Positions 17,857 through 25,709 of a stretch of 64,000 nt of DNA are shown here, in pieces; position 1 is the first letter of the stretch; each line of letters begins with the position of its first letter. The translations under genes were made by a program, and so were the position numbers. This stretch comes from Nocardioides iriomotensis (GTDB taxonomy: Bacteria; Actinomycetota; Actinomycetes; Propionibacteriales; Nocardioidaceae). The notes under the pieces are model-generated. The model saw only the letters and a list, made by a program, of their open reading frames with translations. It was not told the DNA's origin and made no database searches. Where the stretch lies: the NCBI RefSeq assembly GCF_004168035.1, contig NZ_SDPU01000028.1:237637-301636 (forward strand), written 5' to 3'.

Positions 17857-18569
17857 TATCCGGCCGCCGCCTGCCGGCTCCGGAAGCGGTAGCGGTCGCC
17901 GCGGTAGGCGATCACGCCGACCACGATCAGCCGGCCGCGCGGGTCGAACGCCTCCGACTCGGCGACCAGCAGCGGCGCGCCCGGCTCGGTGCCGAGCAGC
18001 CCGGCCTGGCGGGCGTCGGCGGCCCGCGCCTCGACGCTGTAGTCGGCGGTCACGGGCGGGCGCCCGACCGCGGCCAGGCGGGCGTAGAGCGACTCCCGGG
18101 ACCAGTCGAGGCCGGCCAGGTCCTCGTCGAGCGCCAGTGGCAGCAGGTTGGAGTCGACGGCGACCGGCAGCCCGTCGAGGGTGCGCAGCCGCTCCAGCTC
18201 GAGCAGCGCGGCACCCGGGGCGACGCCGAAGGTCTCGGCCTCGCGCAGGGTCGCCGGCCGGACATCCACGCGCAACGGCTCCGCACCCACCTCGACGGAG
18301 TCGCCCGCCACCATGTCGTGGAAGCTCAGCAGCGAGTTGGGCGGCTCGCCGAGGTGCCCGGACGAGACGAACGTGCCCCGGCCCTGGACGGCGTGGACCA
18401 AGCCCTCCTCGGCGAGCAGGCCGAGCGCCCGCCGCACGGTCACCCGGCTGACGCCGTACTCGACGCTGAGGTCGCGCTCGGTCGGCAGCTGGTGGCCGGG
18501 CCGGAGCTCCTCGCGGGCGATCCGGCCGGCGAGGTCGTCACGGATCCGCGTCGTCAGCCGTCCACCCAC
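17856..18569 (-). CDS. GntR-family regulator with UTRA domain (HutC type)
   Basis: A 237-residue regulator. The winged helix is at residues ~5-70 (QLPTERDLSVEYGVSRVTVR, then GLLAEEGLVHAVQGRGTFV), followed by a UTRA ligand domain with LLELERLRTLDGLPVAVDSN. The GTG at 18569 (VGGRLTTRIRDDLAGRI) is the first plausible start; upstream in-frame sequence is not conserved-looking. It is divergent from the PhyH-dehydrogenase pair and lies 32 bases before the bicupin gene. The shared GATTGGTCT sites on both sides suggest it represses both units until a sugar-phosphate-like ligand binds. Confidence 0.9.
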   Translation of the reverse strand: MGGRLTTRIRDDLAGRIAREELRPGHQLPTERDLSVEYGVSRVTVRRALGLLAEEGLVHAVQGRGTFVSSGHLGEPPNSLLSFHDMVAGDSVEVGAEPLRVDVRPATLREAETFGVAPGAALLELERLRTLDGLPVAVDSNLLPLALDEDLAGLDWSRESLYARLAAVGRPPVTADYSVEARAADARQAGLLGTEPGAPLLVAESEAFDPRGRLIVVGVIAYRGDRYRFRSRQAAAG

Positions 18570-18619
18570 GCGCCGATCGTAGCCGGACCAGATCCTGACG
18601 ATCGGACCGCCGCGGCCGG

Positions 18620-18648
18620 TTGTCTTATGATTGGTCTGCTTGTAGCGT
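18620..18648 (+). promoter_or_regulatory. Promoter of second PhyH gene with embedded GATTGGTCT
   Basis: TTGTCT (18620-18625), a 17-base spacer and TAGCGT (18643-18648). The box ends 8 bases before GTG 18657, so the transcript should be leaderless or nearly so. GATTGGTCT (18629-18637) fills the spacer, an ideal place for GntR repression. Confidence 0.6.
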
Positions 18649-18656
18649 CTGGCGCC

Positions 18657-19424
18657 GTGCCCGACACCTTCCCGCTGACCGAGACCGAGGTCGCCCACTA
18701 CGCCGAGCAGGGCTTCCTGGCCGTGGGGCGGCTGACGTCCGCCGCCGAGGTGGAGTCGCTGCAGGCGGTCTACGACTGGCTGTTCTCCGACGCCCCCGTC
18801 GCCGAGGACGACCGGATCGCGCTGTCCGGCGACCGGCTGCCGCAGATCCTCAATCCCGACCACTACGCGCCGGAGCTGCGCGCGACCGAGGCCTGGCGCA
18901 CGGCCACCGCGATGGCCGTGCAGCTGCTCGGCCCGGAGACGGTGCCCACCGGCATGCACGCGATCCGCAAGGCACCCGGCACCGACGTCGAGACGCCCTG
19001 GCACCAGGACGAGGCCTACTGGGACCCCGCCCGCGCGCACCACGCCCTGAGCGTGTGGATGCCGCTGCAGCCGGCGACCCGGGAGAACGGCTGCATGGAG
19101 TTCCAGCCCGGCAGCCACGCCCTCCCCGTGCTCGAGCACCGGCTGATCGACGCGGCCTCGCAGGGTCTCGAGCTCGTCGACCCCTCGGCCGTGACCGACC
19201 CGGTCGCGTGCCCGCTGCCCGCCGGCGGGGCGACCTTCCACGACGCGCGGACGCTCCACTACACCGGCCCCAACCTCAGCGACGCCCCGCGGCGGGCGCT
19301 GATCTTCTCCTTCGCCTGCCCGTCGGAACCCCTCGACGAGCCGCGGGACTACCCGTGGCAGCGCAGCGATGCCCCGCCCTGCCCCACCGCCCCCGACCCG
19401 TCCACGGAAGGATCCCCGCGATGA
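18657..19424 (+). CDS. Phytanoyl-CoA dioxygenase (PhyH) family protein, second copy
   Basis: A 255-residue Fe(II)/2-oxoglutarate oxygenase. TPWHQDEAYWD gives the His-x-Asp pair, TFHDARTLHYTG the distal His, and DAPRRALIF the Arg that holds 2-oxoglutarate. GTG 18657 is preferred because a promoter -10 box ends 8 bases before it; an ATG 30 bases upstream falls inside that promoter. The stop overlaps the dehydrogenase start (ATGA). Coupling to a sugar-type dehydrogenase and divergent gntR points to oxidation of a sugar, polyol or related metabolite. Confidence 0.88.
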   Translation: MPDTFPLTETEVAHYAEQGFLAVGRLTSAAEVESLQAVYDWLFSDAPVAEDDRIALSGDRLPQILNPDHYAPELRATEAWRTATAMAVQLLGPETVPTGMHAIRKAPGTDVETPWHQDEAYWDPARAHHALSVWMPLQPATRENGCMEFQPGSHALPVLEHRLIDAASQGLELVDPSAVTDPVACPLPAGGATFHDARTLHYTGPNLSDAPRRALIFSFACPSEPLDEPRDYPWQRSDAPPCPTAPDPSTEGSPR

Positions 19425-20527
19425 CGTTGAACATCGGCGTCCTCGGTCTCGGCAGCGTCTTCGCCGGCCCGTACTCGTCCCTGATCACCAAGCTCGCCCA
19501 CGAGGGCCGGGTCCGGCTCGTGGCCGGCTACGACCCGGACGCGGGCAAGCGGCAGGCGGCCGTCGACCGCTTCGGCATGGACACCGCCTTCGAGACCCCG
19601 GCCGAGCTGGTCGCCCGCGAGGACCTCGACATCGTGCTGGTGCTCACGAGCATGAACGAGCACGGTGCGCTCGCGAAGGCGGCGCTGGAGGCCGGCAAGC
19701 ACGTGCTCGTCGAGAAGCCGATGGCCACGTCGGCCGACGAGGCGGTCGAGCTGCAGCGGCTCGCCGCGACCTCCCCCGGGCACCTCGTGTGCGCCCCGCA
19801 CGTCGTGCTGTCCCCGACGTACCGGCGGATGCACGAGAAGGTCCGCACCGGCGAGATCGGCGACCTCTACCTCGGCCGCGCGCGGTACGGCTGGTCCGGG
19901 CCGTGGTGGGGGAAGTGGTTCTACGAGCAGGGCGGTGGCGCGCTGTTCGACCTCGGCGTCTACAACCTGACCAGCCTCTGCGGCTTCTTCGGCTCGGTAC
20001 GGCGGGTCACCGCGATGATGGGCGTCGCGATCCCCAAGCGCGAGGCCGAGGGCGAGGTCGTCTCGGTCGACGCCGAGGACAACGCGCACATCGTCCTCGA
20101 CTTCGGCGCCGGCCGGTTCGCGTCCATCGCCACCGGCTTCACGATCCAGAAGTACCGCTCGCCCGCCGTGGAGCTGTACGGCTCGACCGGCACCCTGCAG
20201 CTGCTCGGCGACGACTGGGCGCCCGAGGGGTTCGAGCAGTGGTCCAACGACCGCGGCTCGTGGGAGCTGTTCGGTGAGACCGACCCGCACTGGCCGTGGA
20301 CCGACGGGCTGCGGCACCTCGTGGAGTGCATCGAGAACGGCACCGAGACGGTGACCCGGCCCGAGCACGCACTGCACGCGCTCGAGGTGATGCTCGCCGC
20401 CAAGCGGTCCGCGGCCGAGGGCCGGGTGGTCGAGGTGACCAGCACCTTCCCCGACCTCGTCTACGCCCCCACGGCCGCCGACGGTGGCGCCGCCGCCCGG
20501 GCGAAGCACGACCCACGCTCGGAGTAG
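19421..20527 (+). CDS. Gfo/Idh/MocA-family oxidoreductase
   Basis: A 368-residue NAD(P)-dependent dehydrogenase. The N-terminal Rossmann fold has GVLGLGSVFAG and the family EKP signature (VEKPMATSADEAVEL). The C-terminal alpha/beta domain has GGGALFDLGVYNLTSLCGFF, the usual GG-D-G-H-like active-site segment with Tyr-Asn in place of His. Family members oxidise sugars, inositols or their derivatives. It is translationally coupled to PhyH through ATGA and followed by a strong terminator. Substrate unknown. Confidence 0.92.
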   Translation: MTLNIGVLGLGSVFAGPYSSLITKLAHEGRVRLVAGYDPDAGKRQAAVDRFGMDTAFETPAELVAREDLDIVLVLTSMNEHGALAKAALEAGKHVLVEKPMATSADEAVELQRLAATSPGHLVCAPHVVLSPTYRRMHEKVRTGEIGDLYLGRARYGWSGPWWGKWFYEQGGGALFDLGVYNLTSLCGFFGSVRRVTAMMGVAIPKREAEGEVVSVDAEDNAHIVLDFGAGRFASIATGFTIQKYRSPAVELYGSTGTLQLLGDDWAPEGFEQWSNDRGSWELFGETDPHWPWTDGLRHLVECIENGTETVTRPEHALHALEVMLAAKRSAAEGRVVEVTSTFPDLVYAPTAADGGAAARAKHDPRSE

Positions 20528-20557
20528 CCCTCCCCCTCGCAGGCCGCTCCGCTCACG

Positions 20558-20592
20558 ACGAAGCCCCAGGATCTCGGGACCTGGGGCTTCGT
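20558..20592 (+). terminator. Terminator after Gfo/Idh/MocA gene
   Basis: ACGAAGCCCCAGG (20558-20570) pairs perfectly with CCTGGGGCTTCGT (20580-20592); the loop is 9 bases. It is 30 bases past the stop and closes the carbohydrate island. No long T-run follows. Confidence 0.8.
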
Positions 20593-20624
20593 CATGCCCG
20601 CGTGACGCCCTCCTGACACCACGC

Positions 20625-20685
20625 GATGTCAGGTGATGTCAGATGTGATGTCATAAGTGCTTGACATGACGTCACAGTGATGTCA
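20625..20685 (+). promoter_or_regulatory. GATGTCA box array before RHH protein
   Basis: Four exact GATGTCA boxes start at 20625, 20635, 20647 and 20679, plus a GACGTCA at 20668 and an inverted TGACAT at 20662. Spacings near 10-12 bases place them on one face of the helix. A consensus -35 TTGACA (20661-20666) lies inside the array. Repeated short boxes over a promoter suit cooperative binding by the ribbon-helix-helix protein encoded next. Confidence 0.7.
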
Positions 20686-20696
20686 CGCTGATGCAC

Positions 20697-21275
20697 ATGG
20701 ACATCACCCCGTACGTCGAGAGCCTCCGCCACGACCTGGCCGCCGCGGCCGAGGCCGGCGGCGAGGAGGCCCGGGCCGCCGCCGAGCGCCTCGCGCTGGC
20801 CCTCGACCCGGCCGTCCGGCTCGCGCTCATGGACGCGCTCAGCCAGGCCGCCGCCGAGATCACCAGCGAGCTGCCCGCCGGCACCGTCGACGTGCGGCTC
20901 AAGGGACGCGAGCCGCAGTTCGTGGTCGACGTCCCGACCATGCCGATCGCCGCTCCCACCCCGCCGGCTCCCCCGGCGCCGCCCGCCCCCGGGGACGCCG
21001 ATGCCGGTGACGGTGTGGACGTCGAGGAGGACGACAGCACCGCCCGGATCACCCTCCGGATCCCCGAGTCGCTGAAGTACAAGGCCGAGGAGCTCGCCGC
21101 CAAGAGCGGGCACTCGCTCAACAGCTGGATCGTCAACGCCGTGCGCACCGCCACCCGCGACCGCGCGATCAACGTCGACGTCGACCTGTCCAGCATCCAG
21201 CACACCGTCGACCAGGCGATGAGCGCGGCGTTCCCCGGACGCCGCGGCGGCAAGAAGATGACCGGCTGGGTCTGA
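20697..21275 (+). CDS. Ribbon-helix-helix DNA-binding protein (HicB/Arc-like)
   Basis: A 192-residue protein; an ATG two codons upstream (20691) is an alternative start. The first ~85 residues are alanine-rich helix, followed by a Pro/Ala linker (~residues 85-105). Residues ~118-160 are ribbon-helix-helix: ARITLRIPESLKYKAEELAA then GHSLNSWIVNAVRTA, as in HicB/Arc repressors. The dense GATGTCA array upstream suggests autorepression. It precedes a DUF4097 gene that it may also control. No toxin gene is adjacent, so a toxin-antitoxin role is not supported. Confidence 0.75.
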   Translation: MDITPYVESLRHDLAAAAEAGGEEARAAAERLALALDPAVRLALMDALSQAAAEITSELPAGTVDVRLKGREPQFVVDVPTMPIAAPTPPAPPAPPAPGDADAGDGVDVEEDDSTARITLRIPESLKYKAEELAAKSGHSLNSWIVNAVRTATRDRAINVDVDLSSIQHTVDQAMSAAFPGRRGGKKMTGWV

Positions 21276-21382
21276 CCCGCCCACCGCCCACCACCCCTTC
21301 CTCCCGCTCACCACCGACGGCCCGCCGGGCCGGCCGGACGGACGAGCACACCCTCGTGACCCTCGTGACCAAGGAGCCCACC

Positions 21383-22201
21383 GTGCAGCACACCTTCGAG
21401 ACCCCCGGCCCGACCTCCCTCTTCGTCGAGATCGGCAGCGGCGACGTCGCGGTCCGCGCCGACCAGGAGAGCGGCGTGCACGTCGAGGTGCTCGGCGAGC
21501 ACGCCGACGATGTCACCGTCGAGCAGCGCGGCGACCGGATCGTCGTGATCGCCCCGCAGCGCAACTCGTTCTTCGGCCGCAGCGGCGACCTCGACGTCCG
21601 GATCACCTGCCCGCACGACTCCGACCTCGCCACCCAGCTCGGCTCGGCCGACCTGGTCGCCACCGGCGTCCTCGGCGGAGTCTCCCTCAAGGCGGGCTCG
21701 GGTGACGTCGACCTCGAGGCCGCCAACGGCGACAGCCGCATCGAGACCGGCTCGGGCGACATCCAGCTCGGCCTCGTCGCCGGCGACCTGCGGGTCAAGG
21801 CCGGCTCGGGCGACGTCACCGTCCGCGAGCTCGGCGGCAGCGCCACCATCTCCACCGGCTCCGGCGACGTCGACATCGACCACGCGTCGGGCGACGTCCA
21901 GGCCAAGACCGGCTCGGGCGACCTGCACGTCCGCCGGCCCGAGGGCGACGTGGTCCTCTCCACCGCTTCCGGCGACCTCACCGTCGACGTGATGGGCGCC
22001 GGCCAGCTCGCCGCCAAGAACGTCTCCGGCGACATCCGCGTCGGCGTCGTCGGCGGGCTGCCCGTCTGGACCGACGTCACCACACTCACCGGCTCCGTCA
22101 GCTCCACGCTCGCCGGCGCGGGCCAGCCCGCCGAGGGCGACCCGTACCTCGAGCTGCACGCCAAGACCGTCTCCGGCGACATCTACCTCGAGCAGCGCTA
22201 G
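21383..22201 (+). CDS. DUF4097-family beta-strand repeat protein
   Basis: A 272-residue protein dominated by ~20-residue repeats with a Gly-Ser-Gly-Asp turn (AGSGDVDLEA, TGSGDIQLG, AGSGDVTVRE, TGSGDVDIDH, TGSGDLHVRR). These should stack as a right-handed beta-helix, as in DUF4097 'putative adhesin' proteins. No signal peptide or transmembrane segment is present, so it is likely cytoplasmic. GTG 21383 is chosen because AAGGAG lies 6 bases before it; two in-frame GTGs upstream lack such a site. It follows the RHH gene and precedes a 53-residue peptide. Confidence 0.85.
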   Translation: MQHTFETPGPTSLFVEIGSGDVAVRADQESGVHVEVLGEHADDVTVEQRGDRIVVIAPQRNSFFGRSGDLDVRITCPHDSDLATQLGSADLVATGVLGGVSLKAGSGDVDLEAANGDSRIETGSGDIQLGLVAGDLRVKAGSGDVTVRELGGSATISTGSGDVDIDHASGDVQAKTGSGDLHVRRPEGDVVLSTASGDLTVDVMGAGQLAAKNVSGDIRVGVVGGLPVWTDVTTLTGSVSSTLAGAGQPAEGDPYLELHAKTVSGDIYLEQR

Positions 22202-22233
22202 CCGCTGCCCCACGACCAGCGAAGGACACCGCC

Positions 22234-22395
22234 ATGCTCGACACGCACACCCAGCTCGACACCCTGGCCGCCCAGCAGATCCGCGAGCGCGTCGCCCGCA
22301 GCCGCCAGCCGCGCCTCCCCGGCCCCCGCCGCCCGCGTGGCCGGCACGCCCTGGCCCTCCGGCTGCACCTCCTGGCCGACAAGCTCGACACCTGA
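22234..22395 (+). CDS. Small Arg-rich hypothetical protein (53 residues)
   Basis: ATG 22234 follows a GAAGGA ribosome site (22221-22226) and runs 53 codons to TGA. The peptide begins MLDTHTQLDTLAAQQIRERV, has a basic Arg/Pro-rich middle and ends in a short amphipathic helix (ALALRLHLLADKLDT). It starts 32 bases after the DUF4097 stop, so it is probably the last gene of that unit. I do not recognise a family. Third codon positions are G/C-rich, as expected for a real gene. Confidence 0.5.
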   Translation: MLDTHTQLDTLAAQQIRERVARSRQPRLPGPRRPRGRHALALRLHLLADKLDT

Positions 22396-22420
22396 CCGAC
22401 GCCGCCCTGGCCGGCCCTCC

Positions 22421-22426
22421 TACCCT
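22421..22426 (+). promoter_or_regulatory. Leaderless -10 box of SGNH hydrolase gene
   Basis: TACCCT ends 7 bases before GTG 22434; no ribosome site is visible. Confidence 0.5.
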
Positions 22427-22433
22427 TGACCGG

Positions 22434-23213
22434 GTGAGCTTCCACCGCTACGTCGCCCTCGGTGACTCCTTCACCGAGGGCGTCGGCGACCACGACGCCG
22501 ACCGGCCGAACGGCGTACGCGGCTGGGCCGACCGGCTGGCGGAGGCCCTGGCCGTCCGCACCGCCGACCTCGGCTACGCGAACCTCGCGATCCGCGGCCG
22601 CAAGCTCGACGCGATCGTCGACGAGCAGCTCGCCCCCTCACTCGAGCTCTCCCCCGACTTGGTCACCATCTACGCCGGCGCCAACGACCTGCTCCGGCCC
22701 AAGGTCGACATCGACCGGATCCTCGGCCGCTACGACGACATGCTCGGCAAGCTCAAGGCGACCGGTGCGACGGTCGTGGTGTTCACCGGTTTCGACACGG
22801 GCTTCGCCCCGGTCTTCCGCCACCTGCGCGGCCGGGTCGGCGTCTACAACGAGATCGTCCGCGAGCTCGTCGACGCCCACGACCTCGTGCTCGTCGACTA
22901 CTGGCGCCGGCGCGAGTACCGCGACTACCGGCTCTGGGACGTCGACCGCATGCACATGTCCGCCGCCGGCCACGCCCACATGGCCGGGCTGGTCCTCGAC
23001 ACGCTCGGCCTCCCCCACGACCTCCCGCCGGTCGTGCTGGAGCCGCTCCCCGTGATGGACCGCCGCCAGCAGCGCGAGGCCGACCTCGCCTGGGCGCGCA
23101 CGCACATGGGGCCGTGGGTCAACCGCCGGCTGCGTGGCGCGAGCTCCGGCGACGGGCTCCAGCCGAAGTACCCGACGTACGTCCGCCCCGACACCCTCGC
23201 GCCGCTCGGCTGA
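22434..23213 (+). CDS. SGNH/GDSL-family hydrolase
   Basis: A 259-residue esterase-type protein. Block I is ALGDSFTEGVGD with the nucleophile Ser near residue 11, block III is GANDLL, and block V is DVDRMHMSAAGH with the catalytic Asp and His. No signal peptide is visible, so it is probably cytoplasmic. Related actinobacterial proteins act as lipases, acetylesterases or thioesterases. It reads as a single transcript from a leaderless promoter and converges on dcd. Confidence 0.9.
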   Translation: MSFHRYVALGDSFTEGVGDHDADRPNGVRGWADRLAEALAVRTADLGYANLAIRGRKLDAIVDEQLAPSLELSPDLVTIYAGANDLLRPKVDIDRILGRYDDMLGKLKATGATVVVFTGFDTGFAPVFRHLRGRVGVYNEIVRELVDAHDLVLVDYWRRREYRDYRLWDVDRMHMSAAGHAHMAGLVLDTLGLPHDLPPVVLEPLPVMDRRQQREADLAWARTHMGPWVNRRLRGASSGDGLQPKYPTYVRPDTLAPLG

Positions 23214-23221
23214 CCCGTCGG

Positions 23222-23797
23222 TCAGATCTCCGTGCGGTGGAAGTTGAGGTACGACCGTGACGGGGTCGGGCCGCGCTGGCCCTGGTAGCGCGAGCCGTAC
23301 TTCGCCGAGCCGTAGGGGTTCTCCGACGGCGACGACAGCCGGAAGAAGCAGAGCTGGCCGATCTTCATGCCCGGCCACAGCTTGATCGGCAGCGTCGCGA
23401 CGTTGCTCAGCTCCAGCGTGACGTGCCCCGAGAAACCGGGGTCGATGAACCCGGCTGTCGAGTGCGTCAGCAGGCCGAGCCGCCCCAGCGACGACTTGCC
23501 CTCCAGCCGCGCGGCGACGTCGTCCGGCAGCGTGACGACCTCGTACGTCGAGCCCAGCACGAACTCGCCCGGGTGGAGGATGAACGGCTCCTCGCCCTCC
23601 GGCTCGACCATCCGGGTCAGGTCGGGCTGGTCGGCGGCCGGGTCGATGTGCGGGTACTTGTGGTTCTCGAACACCCGGAAGAATCGGTCGAGCCTCACGT
23701 CGATGCTCGACGGCTGCACCATGTCGCGTTCGAGCGGTTCGAGCGCGACCCGTCCGGCGTCGATCTCGGCGATGATGTCGCGATCTGAGAGCAGCAC
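23222..23797 (-). CDS. dcd: dCTP deaminase (probably bifunctional, dUMP-forming)
   Basis: A 191-residue Dcd of normal length. Key blocks: [28 protein letters not shown] (nucleotide binding) and [21 protein letters not shown], containing the catalytic Glu. It deaminates dCTP; mycobacterial-type enzymes with a very similar core also hydrolyse the product to dUMP, supplying thymidylate synthesis. The GTG start 23797 follows a TAGGTT box by 6 bases, so it should be leaderless. Confidence 0.95.
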   Translation of the reverse strand: MLLSDRDIIAEIDAGRVALEPLERDMVQPSSIDVRLDRFFRVFENHKYPHIDPAADQPDLTRMVEPEGEEPFILHPGEFVLGSTYEVVTLPDDVAARLEGKSSLGRLGLLTHSTAGFIDPGFSGHVTLELSNVATLPIKLWPGMKIGQLCFFRLSSPSENPYGSAKYGSRYQGQRGPTPSRSYLNFHRTEI

Positions 23798-23803
23798 AGG
23801 GAG

Positions 23804-23809
23804 AACCTA
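23804..23809 (-). promoter_or_regulatory. Leaderless -10 box of dcd
   Basis: TAGGTT on the minus strand, 6 bases before the dcd GTG at 23797. Confidence 0.5.
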
Positions 23810-23842
23810 CTAGGTCCGTCCGGAACCGGCCGGTGTCTCGGG

Positions 23843-23848
23843 TACTAT
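23843..23848 (+). promoter_or_regulatory. Candidate -10 box of tRNA-Gly gene
   Basis: TACTAT lies 33 bases before the mature tRNA 5' end, a normal distance for a short leader. No convincing -35 was found. Confidence 0.35.
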
Positions 23849-23881
23849 CGCTGCGCGCTGCCGACCCCGGTCAGCAGCCAG

Positions 23882-23957
23882 GCGGATGTAGCTCAGTTGG
23901 TAGAGCGCGACCTTCCCAAGGTCGATGTCGCGAGTTCGAGTCTCGTCATCCGCTCCA
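23882..23957 (+). tRNA. tRNA-Gly (anticodon CCC)
   Basis: The cloverleaf closes well: acceptor GCGGATG pairs with CATCCGC, the D arm is GCTCAGTTGGTAGAGC, the anticodon loop TTCCCAA gives anticodon CCC at 23915-23917, and the T arm has GAGTTCGAGTCTC. Discriminator T is followed by an encoded CCA (23955-23957). It reads GGG glycine codons. A strong terminator follows 4 bases later. Confidence 0.95.
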
Positions 23958-23961
23958 CGCG

Positions 23962-24001
23962 CGAAGGGGCGCCGTCGCAGACCTGCGACGGCGCCCCTTC
24001 G
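23962..24001 (+). terminator. Terminator of tRNA-Gly
   Basis: An 18-bp perfect stem (23962-23979 with 23984-24001) and a 4-base loop GACC, followed by TCTTGT. It ends the tRNA transcript and probably also the convergent secreted-protein gene that stops at 24014. Confidence 0.9.
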
Positions 24002-24013
24002 TCTTGTCCAGAG

Positions 24014-25588
24014 TCAGCGGCGCACGGTCACGCAGCGCTGCGCCGACCAGGCCGTGAAGCTCCCGCCCGCGCGGCCACGGGCCGAGAAGCACCAGGTCGA
24101 CCCGGGCTTCTTCGTGACCTTGGTCGACTGGACGCCGTCCGCGACCTCGATGCGCTTCCAGTCGCCGTACGTCCGTCCACGGTCGCGACGCTCCCGCACC
24201 TGCCAGTCGGGGGCGAACGCCCAGGCGGTCTCCCAACCGACGCGGTACGTCGTACCCGTCCGGACGGTGCGCGCCGGCTTCACCATGCGCGTGTAGGCGT
24301 CCGGCGCCGTGAAGTCGAAGCGGTAGGTACCGCGCGCGTCGTTGACCGCGAGGAGGAGGTCGCCGTCGCGATCACCGGTGCTGAGCGCCGACCCACCGAC
24401 GGCCGCCGGACGTCGCGGCGAGACGAGCCGGACGCCGTCCGACCACGACTTCGTCCCGGCCGGGAGGTGCTTGACCCGGACGACGCCGGGCTCGCCCTTG
24501 CGCTGGATCGACACCGTGAGGTTGCCGAGGTACGACGCAACCACGTCGGTCGCACGGCCGCGCGTGCCCGGCACAAGCACGGGCTTCTCCAGGTAGCCCG
24601 ACCCCGGCCGGTCCTCCTGCCACAGCACGAGCCCGTCGTTGGCCCGGGCCTCGCGCCAGCCGACGGTCAGGGTGCCGAATGCGTCGACGAGAACCGTGGG
24701 CGCCGGTCGCTTCGCCGAAGGTCCGGTGAGGGTGCGGGGGTTGGTGAAACCGCGCCGACCGGTCGTCTCGTCCACGACCCCGTAGTCGTGCAGGGTCACC
24801 GAACCGTCGGTGCCCTGGGAGACCAGACGGCGACCGCGGTCCGTCGACACGAAGTCGACGTAGCGGGCGTTGCCGACCCGCTCGGGCGGCAGGCCGTCGT
24901 CGGACACCATGAGGTCACCACTTGCGTCGGTCCAGAAGCCGAGCACACCGTCGTACGGGACGTACTGCGTGCCTGCGGGGCCGAAGGCGGGCCGCGAGGA
25001 CCAGGACGGGAGCGACGGGTTGTCGTTCGACGTGCTGCCAGGGAAGCGCTGGTGGACGGTCCCGGCGTAGGCGATGAGGCCGTAGCCCTCGTAGGCATCG
25101 GCCTCGACCTGCGGCGCCGGCGCACCCTCGACGGCGGGACCGAGGTCGACCGGGTCGGCGTGCAGCGTGCCCTCCGTCTCGGCGCCGGGGTTGTCCGGGT
25201 AGTGCAGGAAACCCCACAGCCGGCCGTTGGCGACGTAGGCACCGAGCGTGTAGCCGCCCGCGGGGATGCTGTCGAAGGAGAGCTGGTCGACGGTCGCCGG
25301 GAGCGCACGCGGTTTGCCCCAGCGGCCGTTGTCGGTGTGCTCGCGCAGCCGCCAGGTGTCGGCCCCGGTCGCGCCGCCCACCTGGCGTGCCGCCAGTGCC
25401 CAGGTGCCGCCGTCGGCGGCGACCTGCACGTCGTCCGCCGCGCGCTCCGCGGCCTTGACGGTCCGGGCGCCGTCCCAGCGCGACGGTGCGTTGTCGCGGT
25501 CGGCGGCGGCGGTGGTCGGCACCTGTCCCGCGACGCCGGCGGCGACGACGAGCGAGAGGGATGCGCCCAGAAGGCGTCTTGTTCGCAT
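24014..25588 (-). CDS. Secreted protein of unknown function
   Basis: A 524-residue exported protein. The Sec signal is MRTRRLLGASLSLVVAAGVA with likely cleavage after TTAAA. The body has repeated short beta-strand blocks (TWALAARQVG, VTLHDYGVV, LTVGWREA), hinting at a beta-propeller or sandwich but not matching a family I recognise. The last ~90 residues resemble a fibronectin-like module with a Cys pair (STWCFSAR and AQRCVTV) seen at the end of many secreted actinobacterial proteins. ATG 25588 follows a GGGGGAG ribosome site; an in-frame upstream start would destroy the signal peptide. Confidence 0.65.
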   Translation of the reverse strand: MRTRRLLGASLSLVVAAGVAGQVPTTAAADRDNAPSRWDGARTVKAAERAADDVQVAADGGTWALAARQVGGATGADTWRLREHTDNGRWGKPRALPATVDQLSFDSIPAGGYTLGAYVANGRLWGFLHYPDNPGAETEGTLHADPVDLGPAVEGAPAPQVEADAYEGYGLIAYAGTVHQRFPGSTSNDNPSLPSWSSRPAFGPAGTQYVPYDGVLGFWTDASGDLMVSDDGLPPERVGNARYVDFVSTDRGRRLVSQGTDGSVTLHDYGVVDETTGRRGFTNPRTLTGPSAKRPAPTVLVDAFGTLTVGWREARANDGLVLWQEDRPGSGYLEKPVLVPGTRGRATDVVASYLGNLTVSIQRKGEPGVVRVKHLPAGTKSWSDGVRLVSPRRPAAVGGSALSTGDRDGDLLLAVNDARGTYRFDFTAPDAYTRMVKPARTVRTGTTYRVGWETAWAFAPDWQVRERRDRGRTYGDWKRIEVADGVQSTKVTKKPGSTWCFSARGRAGGSFTAWSAQRCVTVRR

Positions 25589-25709
25589 GGAGATACTCCC
25601 CCGAGTCGAGTCTGGCGGGTCCACCCTGCGGGACGGACCCGGTGGTCATCGTGACCCCTACCTGTGTGACGCCCGAGCCGGGCCCTTCGTCACACGCGGC
25701 ACCGAAACT

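Noticed and set aside
20697..21275. HicB-type antitoxin of a toxin-antitoxin pair
   Set aside because: No HicA-like or other toxin frame is adjacent; the protein is longer than antitoxins and followed by DUF4097.
22796..22805. ACCGGTTT inside the SGNH gene as another LacI site
   Set aside because: It is only a partial match within coding sequence and lacks the full palindrome.
23222..23957. tRNA-Gly as an attachment site for an integrated element
   Set aside because: No integrase, no 3'-end direct repeat and ordinary genes on both sides.
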